18,836 bases of DNA from JAKQDH01 sp029558835 (GTDB taxonomy: Bacteria > Planctomycetota > Phycisphaerae > UBA1845), in NCBI GenBank assembly GCA_035356615.1, contig DAOQSN010000056.1, positions 1-18,836 of the forward strand. The letters run 5' to 3'. The position numbers and the translations under genes were made by a program. The first letter of the stretch is position 1, and the number at the start of each line of letters is the position of its first letter. Shown one piece after another: positions 7,530-14,885 of this stretch. The notes below the pieces were generated by a model. That model was not told the DNA's origin and made no database searches. It saw only the letters and a list, made by a program, of their open reading frames with translations.

Positions 7530-8759
7530 TCAACTCGGCACGGTCAGCACGGTTTTCACCGACCGGCCGTCACCGCGGGTGAGGGCGGCCAGCACCGCCT
7601 GACGATACTCCGCCAGCGGATACGGGTCGCTCACCAGCGGTTTAAGCTGGTCACCCGAGGACGTCATCAAACGCAGGGCCAGCGTGAACGTATCGCACGT
7701 TCCATCCGGCAGCGTCTCTACCCCGTACGCGTAAGACGCCTTGATCGTGAGTTCCTTGAACCACAGCGGCGTCCAATCCACGCCGGCCGGGACACCGGGC
7801 ATGCCCACCAATACGACCGTTCCGCCCCCGCGGGTGAACCGCAGGGCATCGTCAATCGTCTGCGACGAGGCGATGCAGTCGAAGACAACGTCCGCGCCGC
7901 CGAGCACCGCGGGTTTGCCCAACTCCGGCTTGAGCACGTCGGCGCCGAGCGCGCTCGCCCAGTCCCGGTAGCGCGACAGGACCGGTCCGAACGCCGGCAC
8001 TACCGCGTCCGCTCCCAGGCGCCGGGCGTGTTCCGCCTGGTGGTCGAACCGGGCGACCGCGACAACCCGCGCGCGACAATCGCGGGCCCGCAGGGCGGCA
8101 ATCACCAGCAGCCCGATGGTTCCGCAGCCGATTACCAATGCGGTTTGCCCCGCCTGGAGACGCACCTGGAGCGCGCCGTGCAGCGCGCAGGCGAACGGCT
8201 CAACCAGAACGGCCGCGGCATCGGGCAGTTCCGGCGGGACCGGGTACACCTGGCTCTCCTGGGCCACGAAGCCCTCGCTCCAGGCACCGCCGGTGTCGCG
8301 GCAGTAGCCGGTCTGAATGCCGGCCGAGAGCGCGCCCTGATTGACGTTCCGGCACAGGGCCGCCCGTCCTTCGGCACAGGCGGGACAAAGCGGCTCGATG
8401 CCACGGACCTGACACCCCAGCGCTGGCTGCAATACCACGCGATCCCCGGCGCGCACACGGGTGACCTCGGGCCCCGTATCCGTCACCGTGGCCACCACCT
8501 CGTGCCCGAGGACGAACGGCAGTGACGTAACCGGTGCCAGGTAAGGGCTGCCCTTGCCCGTTATGGTGGCTAAGTCCGAGCCGCAGATGCCGGTCAGTCG
8601 CGGCCTGAGGCGCAGCCACCGCGGTCCGGGCAGCGCGGGCTCGGGCACCTCGGCCAGGCGTACCGGAGCGCAGGAGAGGTTTACGCGCGGCGACGCGGAG
8701 CTGAGCAGCTTCTGGAGAAAGTAACGCGGAACGCTGCGGAAGTACTGCACGGCCCGCAT
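7530..8759 (-). CDS. Zinc-dependent alcohol dehydrogenase (MDR superfamily)
   Basis: Medium-chain dehydrogenase of 409 residues that oxidises or reduces an alcohol/carbonyl with NAD(P). Catalytic-zinc residues are in TGICGSD (Cys59) and LGHE (His86-Glu87), with VEPFA (Glu187) further on. Structural-zinc cysteines are probably Cys116, Cys125, Cys128 and Cys136, so both metal sites look intact. The Rossmann motif VIGCGTIG is at 209-216. An extra ~30 N-terminal residues precede the usual GroES-like fold. Its ATG overlaps the HAD gene's TGA by one base (TGATG), implying translational coupling. In this context it may interconvert a fatty alcohol/aldehyde or a polar head-group intermediate, but the family is too broad to name a substrate. 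Confidence 0.88.
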   Translation of the reverse strand: MRAVQYFRSVPRYFLQKLLSSASPRVNLSCAPVRLAEVPEPALPGPRWLRLRPRLTGICGSDLATITGKGSPYLAPVTSLPFVLGHEVVATVTDTGPEVTRVRAGDRVVLQPALGCQVRGIEPLCPACAEGRAALCRNVNQGALSAGIQTGYCRDTGGAWSEGFVAQESQVYPVPPELPDAAAVLVEPFACALHGALQVRLQAGQTALVIGCGTIGLLVIAALRARDCRARVVAVARFDHQAEHARRLGADAVVPAFGPVLSRYRDWASALGADVLKPELGKPAVLGGADVVFDCIASSQTIDDALRFTRGGGTVVLVGMPGVPAGVDWTPLWFKELTIKASYAYGVETLPDGTCDTFTLALRLMTSSGDQLKPLVSDPYPLAEYRQAVLAALTRGDGRSVKTVLTVPS

Positions 8760-9466
8760 CAGGCACCTCTCTTCCCGGTCGGTGCCAGGTGCCAGCGCAG
8801 CAGGGGCCAGCCGCGCTTGCCGGCCACCGCGGCCAGCGCCCGGTCGGGGTTCACCACGCGCGGATGGCCGACCGTCTCGAGCATCGCTAGGTCCGCGATG
8901 CTGTCGGCGTAGGCATACGAGCTCGTCAGGTCGATGCCGTGCGTTTCGGCGTATGCCCGCATGCGCCTGGCCTTCTCGGCATCACCGATCGGCGGGCCGG
9001 TGAGCGCCCCCGTGAAACGCCCGCGGCGTTCCTCCAGGCTGGGGGCGATGACCGCGTCCGCCTTCAGATCCCGGGCAAGCGGCGCCATGATGAAGTCCAG
9101 CGAGCCGGTGACGAAAACGATGCGTCGCCCGGCCTCCTGTTGGGCGGCCACGCAGGCGGGGGCCTCCACGAACTGCCGGGGCACGAGCACGTCGCGGTAG
9201 CAATCCTCCGCCAGCGCTTGGATGTCGTCCACCGGCAGGCCGGCGTAGCTGCGATAGAAGACGACGTTCAGCCGACTGCGGTCGATCTTGTCCAACACCA
9301 GGTAGTAAAGGCACTTGGCCATCAGCCCTGCCTGCCACAACGCCCCCACCAGTGGTGACAGGCGCCGGCGGCGGAAGTACACGTAGTAATGCACGATCGT
9401 GGTCCGCGCGAGCGTGCCGTCCACGTCGAAGAAGGCGGCCACGGTGGGCGAGCGCACGTCCGTCAT
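8759..9466 (-). CDS. HAD-IB family phosphatase (SerB-like)
   Basis: HAD-superfamily subfamily IB hydrolase of 235 residues, predicted to remove phosphate from a small or lipid phosphate. All four HAD motifs are visible: nucleophile FDVDGTLA (Asp14, Asp16), VTGS (119-122), Lys165 in AEKARR and YADSIAD (Asp188, Asp192). The helical cap (about 25-100) is rich in Tyr and Arg. The start ATG at 9466 overlaps the preceding gene's stop in ATGA, and upstream codons belong to that gene's other frame. In Mycobacterium a HAD-IB domain is fused to a PlsC acyltransferase (Rv2483c). Here the two are adjacent and coupled, which supports a role in glycerolipid assembly, for example dephosphorylating a phosphatidate-like product. 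It is not likely to be the housekeeping serine-pathway SerB. Confidence 0.87.
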   Translation of the reverse strand: MTDVRSPTVAAFFDVDGTLARTTIVHYYVYFRRRRLSPLVGALWQAGLMAKCLYYLVLDKIDRSRLNVVFYRSYAGLPVDDIQALAEDCYRDVLVPRQFVEAPACVAAQQEAGRRIVFVTGSLDFIMAPLARDLKADAVIAPSLEERRGRFTGALTGPPIGDAEKARRMRAYAETHGIDLTSSYAYADSIADLAMLETVGHPRVVNPDRALAAVAGKRGWPLLRWHLAPTGKRGA

Positions 9467-12400
9467 CGTCGCGGCATCTCGTGGGCCAGGGCGACGACCG
9501 TCGCCCGCACCCGGTCGATCAGGGTCTGAAACGCGGCGTACCGGTTCACGGACGGTTCGATCTGCGGCGGCACGATGGGTTCCGCGAACGTGACCCGCAC
9601 AAGCCCCGGCCGGCTGAACCCGCGGCCCTTGGGCCACAAGTCATACGCGCCGTCGATGTACACCGGCACGATGGGCACCCCATACTCCACCGCCAGCACC
9701 GCCACCCCGATCTTGAACGGCTGGAGCATGCCGGTCGTCGAGCGCGTACCCTCGGGAAACAGCAGCAACCCATCGCCGCGTGCCAACGCCTGGCTGCACC
9801 GGCGTAAGCCCTGCAGGCCGTCCGCCCGTCGATCGAACGGGATCGTATCGAGAAGTCTGCCGAAGACGAGTCGTTTCAGCCGCGTGTTGAAGAAGTAGTC
9901 CTCGGCCCCCGCGATCCAGACGCGGCGGCGGCCGCCGACGGCGGTCAGCACGGCCGGGGCGTCCAGGTGCGAACTGTGGTTGGCCGCGAGGATGAACGGG
10001 CCCGTGGCCGGCACCTGTTCCCGCCCCCGCGCGCGCACCCGGACGTAGGTCTTCATGAAGACGGCCGCCGCCCCACGCGTCGTCCAGCGCAGCGGCTTCA
10101 GCGGGACCGGCGTTTCGCCGTCGAGCTGGAAGCGTTCGCTGCCCATGGCCAGGCGGCGCTGCCAGGCGGAGGGGTCGCGCACGACCTCGCGCGCGGGCTC
10201 GCGCCAGCCGGCCAGTTGCAGCAGGTCGGACACGCGGCAGGTCTTGGCCGCCAGGTCATCGGCGATCTTGAACTTGAAGCGTCCCTCGATCTCGCTGATG
10301 AGGTCCACCTTGCCGATGCTGTCGATGCCTAGATCGAGGGAAAGATGGTGGCTGGGCGCAATGTCTTCCGGTGCCCGACGGGCATGCTTGGCGACGATCG
10401 CCCGGATGGCCACGACGCCGGGGGCGTCGGGTCGATAGGCCTCGGGGCGCGGTGCCGCGGGACCGGGGGCCTCGATCGCCGCCGGCCGGGCGGGCTCGAC
10501 GCGCTCAGCCTGGCGCAGCCCCTCGGCCAGCAGCGCCTCCCGCACCAGCCCGCGCTTCGTCTTCAACGTCGACGTCTTGGGCAGCTCGCGCTCCCAGAAA
10601 TGGAAGGCGGTGATGCGCTGGTGACTGGGCAGGCCCTGCCCGACGGTCTCGGCGGCCAGGCGGATTTCCCTTTCGACGTAGGACCGGTCCAGCGGCCCGG
10701 CTGCTGCGGGGTCGATCACCACGACGGCGTGGACGGCGTCGCCGACGCCGTCGGCGGCCGGCATGGCCAGCACGCACAGCTCCTGCACGTAGGGCAGGTC
10801 GCGGTAGCGCATCTCCACTTCGTCGGGATAGACGTTCTTGCCGGCAGAGGTGACGATGAGGTCCTTGCAGCGCCCGGTGATGTACAGGTAGCCGTCCTCG
10901 TCGAAGCGACCCAGATCGCCGGTGCGGAACCAGCCGCCGTGCAGCACCTCGTGCGTCGCCTCCGCGTTGTGCAGGTAGCCGCGGGTGATGTTGGGACCGT
11001 GCGCCCAGACTTCGCCGATGCCTTCGAGGTTCGGGTTGCGGATTTCGAGTTCGACGTTGGGCAGTGGCCGGCCCACCGAGCCGCGGCGGGCGTCGTCCGG
11101 CGGGTTAACGGTGAGCACCGGCGCCGTTTCCGTCAGTCCGTACCCTTCGCACACCATGAAACCCATGCGGCCGAAGGCGTCGAAGAGCTCCGGCGCGAGC
11201 TGTGCCCCGCCGGAGAAGAACAGGCGCAGTCGTCCGCCGAATTGCCGATGCACGCGCCCGAACAGCAGGCGGCGCAGCCGGCGTCCGCCGAGGCGGGCGA
11301 GCAGTCGGGCGAGCCGGAAGCCGGCGCGGGTGAGCCGCCCGCCGGAGAGCACCTTGTGTTCAATGGCGCTGTGAAAGACCTGCAACAGCCGGGGGACGAC
11401 CATCATCACCGTCGTCCCCGTCGCCTGCATCGCACTGACGATCTCGGGCCCCTTGAGCTGCTCGACGTAGGTGATCGTCGCGCCGCCGGAGAGCGGCACG
11501 AAGAACCCGCCCGTGAACTCGAACGCGTGGTACATCGGCAGCACGGAGAGGAACTCATCGGAGGAGTAGAGCGGCTGGACCTGCACGAGCGCCCGGGCGT
11601 TGGCAATAAAGTTGCGGTGCGTAAGCTGCACCGCCTTGGGAGACACCGTCGTGCCCGACGTGAACAGGATCGACGCGACTTCGTCGCCGCTCAGAGGCAC
11701 CGGCTCGGGCAGGACGTCGCGCGAGGCGGCCGGCGGCGGGATGAATGGTTCGGTCAGCAGGACAGCGCGGTCGGCCGCGGCGGTATCGGCCGCCACCAGG
11801 GCCGCGTGCGTCGTGCGCCCGGCGCACAGCAGTTTCGCCTCCACGAAGCGCACGGCCGCCCACACGTCCGCCGGCGGGAGCTGCGGATCCAGGGCAACCA
11901 CCGTAAGCCCGGCGCGCATGGCTGCCAGGTAGGTCAATCCCCATTCCGGGCAACTCTCGGCGCAGATGGTGATGCGGTCGCCGGGCCGCAGGCCGCGCTC
12001 CTGGAAGCGGCGCATGATGGTGCCGGTGGCATGCAGGGCTTCCTCGTAGGTGTAGCGCAGCCAGCGCCCGTTGCGACGCACCTGCAACGCCGGCTTGTCA
12101 CGATAGCGTTCGGCCGCCCGGCGGAACACCTCAAAGAGGTTGGTGCCGGCCAGGGCGTCCTCGGCGGTCGTGCGGGCCGCAGTTTCCCGATCGGCCTCGC
12201 GGAGCCGCACCGTCGGTTCCGCCCCGGTGCCCAGCACGTATGAGCGCAGGCCGGGCAGGTGCCGGTCCACCAGGTAGTCATGCCAGTCCAGGCGGCGGCA
12301 GTCGAAGGGGAACTCCTCCGCATCGTCGGGGTGCAGCGGTACCGCCTGCAGCCCGTCATCGGCGAAGCGGCAGTCCAGGTGCGTGTAGGGCGCGTAGATG

Positions 12401-13779
12401 CGGGCGAAGTAGATGAGCTGGTCGATCTGCCGCAACGTGCTGGCCAGGCGGCGCAGGCGTTTGCCCTTCATGCCCAGCGCTTGCAGCAGGTCCCGCAGCC
12501 GGATCAGGCGTCGCCTGCGCCTGGTCCAGCGGGCCAGGAAGGCATCTTGGCGAAACGTGATCACGGGCTTCAACTCGAGCGGTCGCCCGCGTTCGTCATT
12601 CATCGGGCGTTTGCGGAAGGCCTCTTGCACGTGCGCGATCATCTCGCCCATGCGCAACGGGTGCCGCGCGCTGGACGCACAGTGGTAGACCGCAAGGTCG
12701 CCGCGGCGTCCGGCGCCGATCGGCAACGTGGCGATCATCGCATTGGCGACGAAGTCCACCGGGATGAAGTCGATGACGGCCTCCCGGTTCGCGGGAAACT
12801 CGTTGAGCTTGCCTTTGCCATAGGCGACGAACAGCGGGTCCGCCATGCGCAGCCCGTCGATCCAGCCCGGTGTCGGTTCGGCGTGGCTGCCCTCGATGAT
12901 CGCGGGGCGGAAGACCACCAGCGGGACCTGCCCGCGGTTCCGCCGCAGCAGTTGTTCGCCCAGCCACTTCGTGAAGGTGTACGTGTCGTTCCAGCCGTAG
13001 CGGCGGGCGCGGCGCATGCCGGCCTCGATCAGCTCCTGCCGGCACATCTCGCTGTCGGCGCCGTAGCGATGTCGTGTCTCCAGCGTCTCCGCCCGCATGT
13101 CTTCCAGCAGGGTGTCGAAGTCGAACTCGCCGGCGGCGGGATCGCGCGGCAGCGACTCCCGCGCCGCCTCCGGGGCGCTGAAGTCCTCCACCACCGTCCC
13201 GTGCCGCTGCCCGCAGACGTAACACGTCGAGACGTGCAGGAACGGCAGGTTCCCCGCGTCCCGGGCGAACTGGAGCAGACGCTGCGGACCGAAGGTATTC
13301 AGCTCCAGCGCCAGATCGAGGCGCTCGTCGAAAGTCACCGTCGCGGCGCTGTTGACGACCGCAGTGACGCGTCGCGTGAGGGCCTGGTATTCGTCGCGTG
13401 GCAGGCCGAAGTGCTCCCGCGTCAGGTCGCCGCTGACGACGTGGACCTTCCGCCGGCACAACTCGGTGAAGCCGTCGCCGAGGGCCGCCCGCAGCCGATC
13501 GAATGCACTCGACGCCAGTACGTCGCGCAGCGCCCGCTCCTGGGCGGAGGTGCCGTCCGAACGCGGACGAATGAGCAGCGTAAGCCCGGCCAGGCTGTCC
13601 ACCGAGCGCAGCACCTTCTCCACGAACGCCCGGGCGAGAAAGCCCGTGGCGCCCGTCACCAGGAGATGGTGGCCCGCGAGGCGATCACGAATCCGTTGCG
13701 GGCCGGCGCCCGGAGGAAGATCCAACTCTGCGACTCCTTGTGTGCACCACGGCGCGTACGTCAGCGTGCCGCTGGGCAT
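9463..13779 (-). CDS. Multifunctional FAR - AMP-ligase - ACP - PlsC protein (ElbD-like)
   Basis: A 1438-residue lipid enzyme with four domains in order. (1) A fatty-acyl-reductase-type extended SDR, ~38-515, has nucleotide motif VTGATGFLA (41-49) and catalytic YTFTK (Tyr267, Lys271). (2) An AMP-forming acyl-CoA/ACP synthetase, ~548-1090, has FTSGTTVSPK (706-715, Val where Gly is usual), GYGLTET (879-885), RTGDLG (952-957) and the catalytic lysine near LPKTSTLKTKR (Lys1073). (3) An acyl carrier domain, ~1122-1190, has DLGIDSIGKVDL with phosphopantetheine site Ser1154. (4) A PlsC/LPLAT acyltransferase, ~1240-1435, has NHSSHLD (His1268, Asp1273) and FPEGTRS (1341-1347). Likely chemistry is fatty-acid activation, loading on the ACP, reduction to aldehyde/alcohol and acyl transfer to a glycerol phosphate. 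It recalls ElbD of myxobacterial ether-lipid synthesis. The ATG at 13779 has no usable SD; an in-frame TTG at 13725 with AGGAG eight bases upstream may be the real start (1420 residues). Confidence 0.92.
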   Translation of the reverse strand: MPSGTLTYAPWCTQGVAELDLPPGAGPQRIRDRLAGHHLLVTGATGFLARAFVEKVLRSVDSLAGLTLLIRPRSDGTSAQERALRDVLASSAFDRLRAALGDGFTELCRRKVHVVSGDLTREHFGLPRDEYQALTRRVTAVVNSAATVTFDERLDLALELNTFGPQRLLQFARDAGNLPFLHVSTCYVCGQRHGTVVEDFSAPEAARESLPRDPAAGEFDFDTLLEDMRAETLETRHRYGADSEMCRQELIEAGMRRARRYGWNDTYTFTKWLGEQLLRRNRGQVPLVVFRPAIIEGSHAEPTPGWIDGLRMADPLFVAYGKGKLNEFPANREAVIDFIPVDFVANAMIATLPIGAGRRGDLAVYHCASSARHPLRMGEMIAHVQEAFRKRPMNDERGRPLELKPVITFRQDAFLARWTRRRRRLIRLRDLLQALGMKGKRLRRLASTLRQIDQLIYFARIYAPYTHLDCRFADDGLQAVPLHPDDAEEFPFDCRRLDWHDYLVDRHLPGLRSYVLGTGAEPTVRLREADRETAARTTAEDALAGTNLFEVFRRAAERYRDKPALQVRRNGRWLRYTYEEALHATGTIMRRFQERGLRPGDRITICAESCPEWGLTYLAAMRAGLTVVALDPQLPPADVWAAVRFVEAKLLCAGRTTHAALVAADTAAADRAVLLTEPFIPPPAASRDVLPEPVPLSGDEVASILFTSGTTVSPKAVQLTHRNFIANARALVQVQPLYSSDEFLSVLPMYHAFEFTGGFFVPLSGGATITYVEQLKGPEIVSAMQATGTTVMMVVPRLLQVFHSAIEHKVLSGGRLTRAGFRLARLLARLGGRRLRRLLFGRVHRQFGGRLRLFFSGGAQLAPELFDAFGRMGFMVCEGYGLTETAPVLTVNPPDDARRGSVGRPLPNVELEIRNPNLEGIGEVWAHGPNITRGYLHNAEATHEVLHGGWFRTGDLGRFDEDGYLYITGRCKDLIVTSAGKNVYPDEVEMRYRDLPYVQELCVLAMPAADGVGDAVHAVVVIDPAAAGPLDRSYVEREIRLAAETVGQGLPSHQRITAFHFWERELPKTSTLKTKRGLVREALLAEGLRQAERVEPARPAAIEAPGPAAPRPEAYRPDAPGVVAIRAIVAKHARRAPEDIAPSHHLSLDLGIDSIGKVDLISEIEGRFKFKIADDLAAKTCRVSDLLQLAGWREPAREVVRDPSAWQRRLAMGSERFQLDGETPVPLKPLRWTTRGAAAVFMKTYVRVRARGREQVPATGPFILAANHSSHLDAPAVLTAVGGRRRVWIAGAEDYFFNTRLKRLVFGRLLDTIPFDRRADGLQGLRRCSQALARGDGLLLFPEGTRSTTGMLQPFKIGVAVLAVEYGVPIVPVYIDGAYDLWPKGRGFSRPGLVRVTFAEPIVPPQIEPSVNRYAAFQTLIDRVRATVVALAHEMPRR
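13723..13738 (-). promoter_or_regulatory. Ribosome-binding site and possible TTG start inside the annotated 5' end
   Basis: On the minus strand AGGAG (13734-13738) is followed by 8 bases and an in-frame TTG (13723-13725) of the multifunctional enzyme. The annotated upstream ATG has GGGAG directly abutting it, which is poor spacing. The reductase's conserved region begins after both candidates. Confidence 0.45.
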
Positions 13780-13857
13780 CTCCCAGACGCATCCGCCGCC
13801 AGGGGTGCCATGCCCTCACCCGCCGCCGGCGGGGGGGCACGCCGTCGCCCGGAAGAA

Positions 13858-13893
13858 CATGCTTACCCACGACTGCTGTCGCGGGAAAGCATG
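13858..13893. repeat. Dispersed hairpin repeat, family A, copy 2
   Basis: CATGCTTACCCACGAC (13858-13873) pairs with GTCGCGGGAAAGCATG (13878-13893) with two mismatches around a TGCT loop. The segment 13873-13892 is the exact reverse complement of 7348-7367. It lies in the 211-base gap between plsC and the multifunctional enzyme. Confidence 0.7.
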
Positions 13894-13926
13894 GCACCCT
13901 CTTCGGACGGACACGCTGAGCACGTA

Positions 13927-13950
13927 CAGGTCCGGAGGACCCGGGCTACC
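13927..13950. repeat. Dispersed hairpin repeat, family B, degenerate copy
   Basis: CAGGTCCGGAGGACCCGGGCTACC shares the GGTCC-(4 nt)-GGACC stem and the trailing CTACC/CCACC flank with the copies at 13995-14024 and 18763-18792. Here it sits directly beside family A. Confidence 0.6.
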
Positions 13951-13990
13951 CCGCCGTGCTAGTGGGAGCGGAGCAGGTGCCTGGCCGTCA

Positions 13991-14737
13991 TCAGTCCCCC
14001 AGGTCCGCAGGACCTGGGCCACCCGCCTCGGGCTGTCCCAGGGCTGTCGCGATGTCGCGGCGTACGCGCGCCAATAGCTCATCCTGCTCGGCCGTGACGA
14101 CCTCGGCCGCGGGAATCGGCGGAGCGAAGGTCAGCCGCACCTCGCCCGGTGTCACGCGGAAGCTGCCGCGCCGCAGCACCCGGACCGAGCCGTCAATGGC
14201 AAAGGGCGCCAGCGGCAAACCCGCCCGCTGACAAATCTTCAGGGCGCCGCGGCGAAAGGGCAAGAGGCGCCCGTCCACGCTGCGGGTGCCCTCGGGGAAA
14301 ACTACGTAGGAGATCGGGCGGTGCCGCAGCTTCTCCAGCATCCGCTGGACAGCCGCCCGGGCCGCCCGAGCGTTCGCCCGGTCCACGGCCGTGAAGCCGT
14401 ACATGTGCAGGTACCACCCGAACACCGGAATGCGAAACAGCGACTTCTTGGCCAGGAACCGCAGCCGGCCGCGCAGGGCAAACGCCAGTATGGGGATGTC
14501 CAAGGCGCTTTGGTGATTGCCCACGAAGAAGAAGGCCGGCACGTCCCCGGGTAGGTGCTCGCGCCCGCTTACCCGCAGGCGCACGCCGCTGACCTTCAGT
14601 ACCCACCAGCCCCAGACGTGGAAGATCAGGTTCCCCACGCGCGGGAATGGACGCGGCAGGCCCATCACCACGCCGATGAACCCGGCCAGAAACGTTCCCC
14701 CCAAGGCTGCGCAGGCTGTCCAGGCTGTTCTGAGCAT
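13991..14737 (-). CDS. plsC: 1-acyl-sn-glycerol-3-phosphate acyltransferase (PlsC family)
   Basis: LPLAT-fold acyltransferase of 248 residues that would acylate lysophosphatidate or a related glycerophosphate at the inner membrane. Residues ~8-28 and ~37-52 are hydrophobic membrane-associated segments. The catalytic block is GNHQSALD (His75, Asp80) and the glycerophosphate-binding motif is VVFPEGTRS (145-153). The ATG at 14737 is preferred because the membrane anchor follows at once, but an in-frame GTG at 14782 would add 15 residues; neither has a clear SD. The last residues (GPGPADLGD) are encoded by a copy of the family B hairpin repeat, so the C-terminal tail appears to be repeat-derived. 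Together with the PlsC domain of the downstream protein it makes two acyltransferases in one block, enough to fill both glycerol positions. Confidence 0.88.
   Translation of the reverse strand: MLRTAWTACAALGGTFLAGFIGVVMGLPRPFPRVGNLIFHVWGWWVLKVSGVRLRVSGREHLPGDVPAFFFVGNHQSALDIPILAFALRGRLRFLAKKSLFRIPVFGWYLHMYGFTAVDRANARAARAAVQRMLEKLRHRPISYVVFPEGTRSVDGRLLPFRRGALKICQRAGLPLAPFAIDGSVRVLRRGSFRVTPGEVRLTFAPPIPAAEVVTAEQDELLARVRRDIATALGQPEAGGPGPADLGD
13995..14024 (-). repeat. Dispersed hairpin repeat, family B, copy inside the 3' end of plsC
   Basis: The minus strand reads GGGTGGCCCAGGTCC then TGCGGACCTGGGG. This matches the copy at 18763-18792 with one mismatch over about 28 bases. The hairpin arms are CCCAGGTCC / GGACCTGGG. 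It is translated as the tail of PlsC and ends just before its TGA. Confidence 0.8.
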
Positions 14738-14829
14738 CGTATGGGCGCCGCTGGCCGCCGGATGCAGGCTCGCCGCAAACACGGGGAGCGCCGGAGCGGG
14801 TGCCGATGCGGCGCTCAGTGCCGAGCGGG

Positions 14830-14858
14830 ATGGTGGCCGCGCACGGTGCCGCTGTCAA
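14830..14858 (-). promoter_or_regulatory. Candidate promoter for the plsC - multifunctional enzyme - HAD - ADH block
   Basis: On the minus strand a perfect -35 TTGACA (14853-14858) is followed after 17 bases by CACCAT (14830-14835), a weak -10. It lies in the 100-base gap after rseP and points into plsC. It would start transcription near 14823 and separate the lipid genes from dxr-rseP. Confidence 0.4.
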
Positions 14859-14885
14859 GGCATCGAGACATCCGGGGCCGCGCGC

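Noticed and set aside
9467..9637. 57-codon N-terminal extension of the HAD phosphatase
   Set aside because: It lies entirely within the coding sequence of the PlsC domain in another frame, and the ATGA overlap start fits the family.
10345..12243. 632-codon plus-strand frame opposite the AMP-ligase domain
   Set aside because: Antisense shadow of a protein whose ordered motifs are all present on the minus strand.
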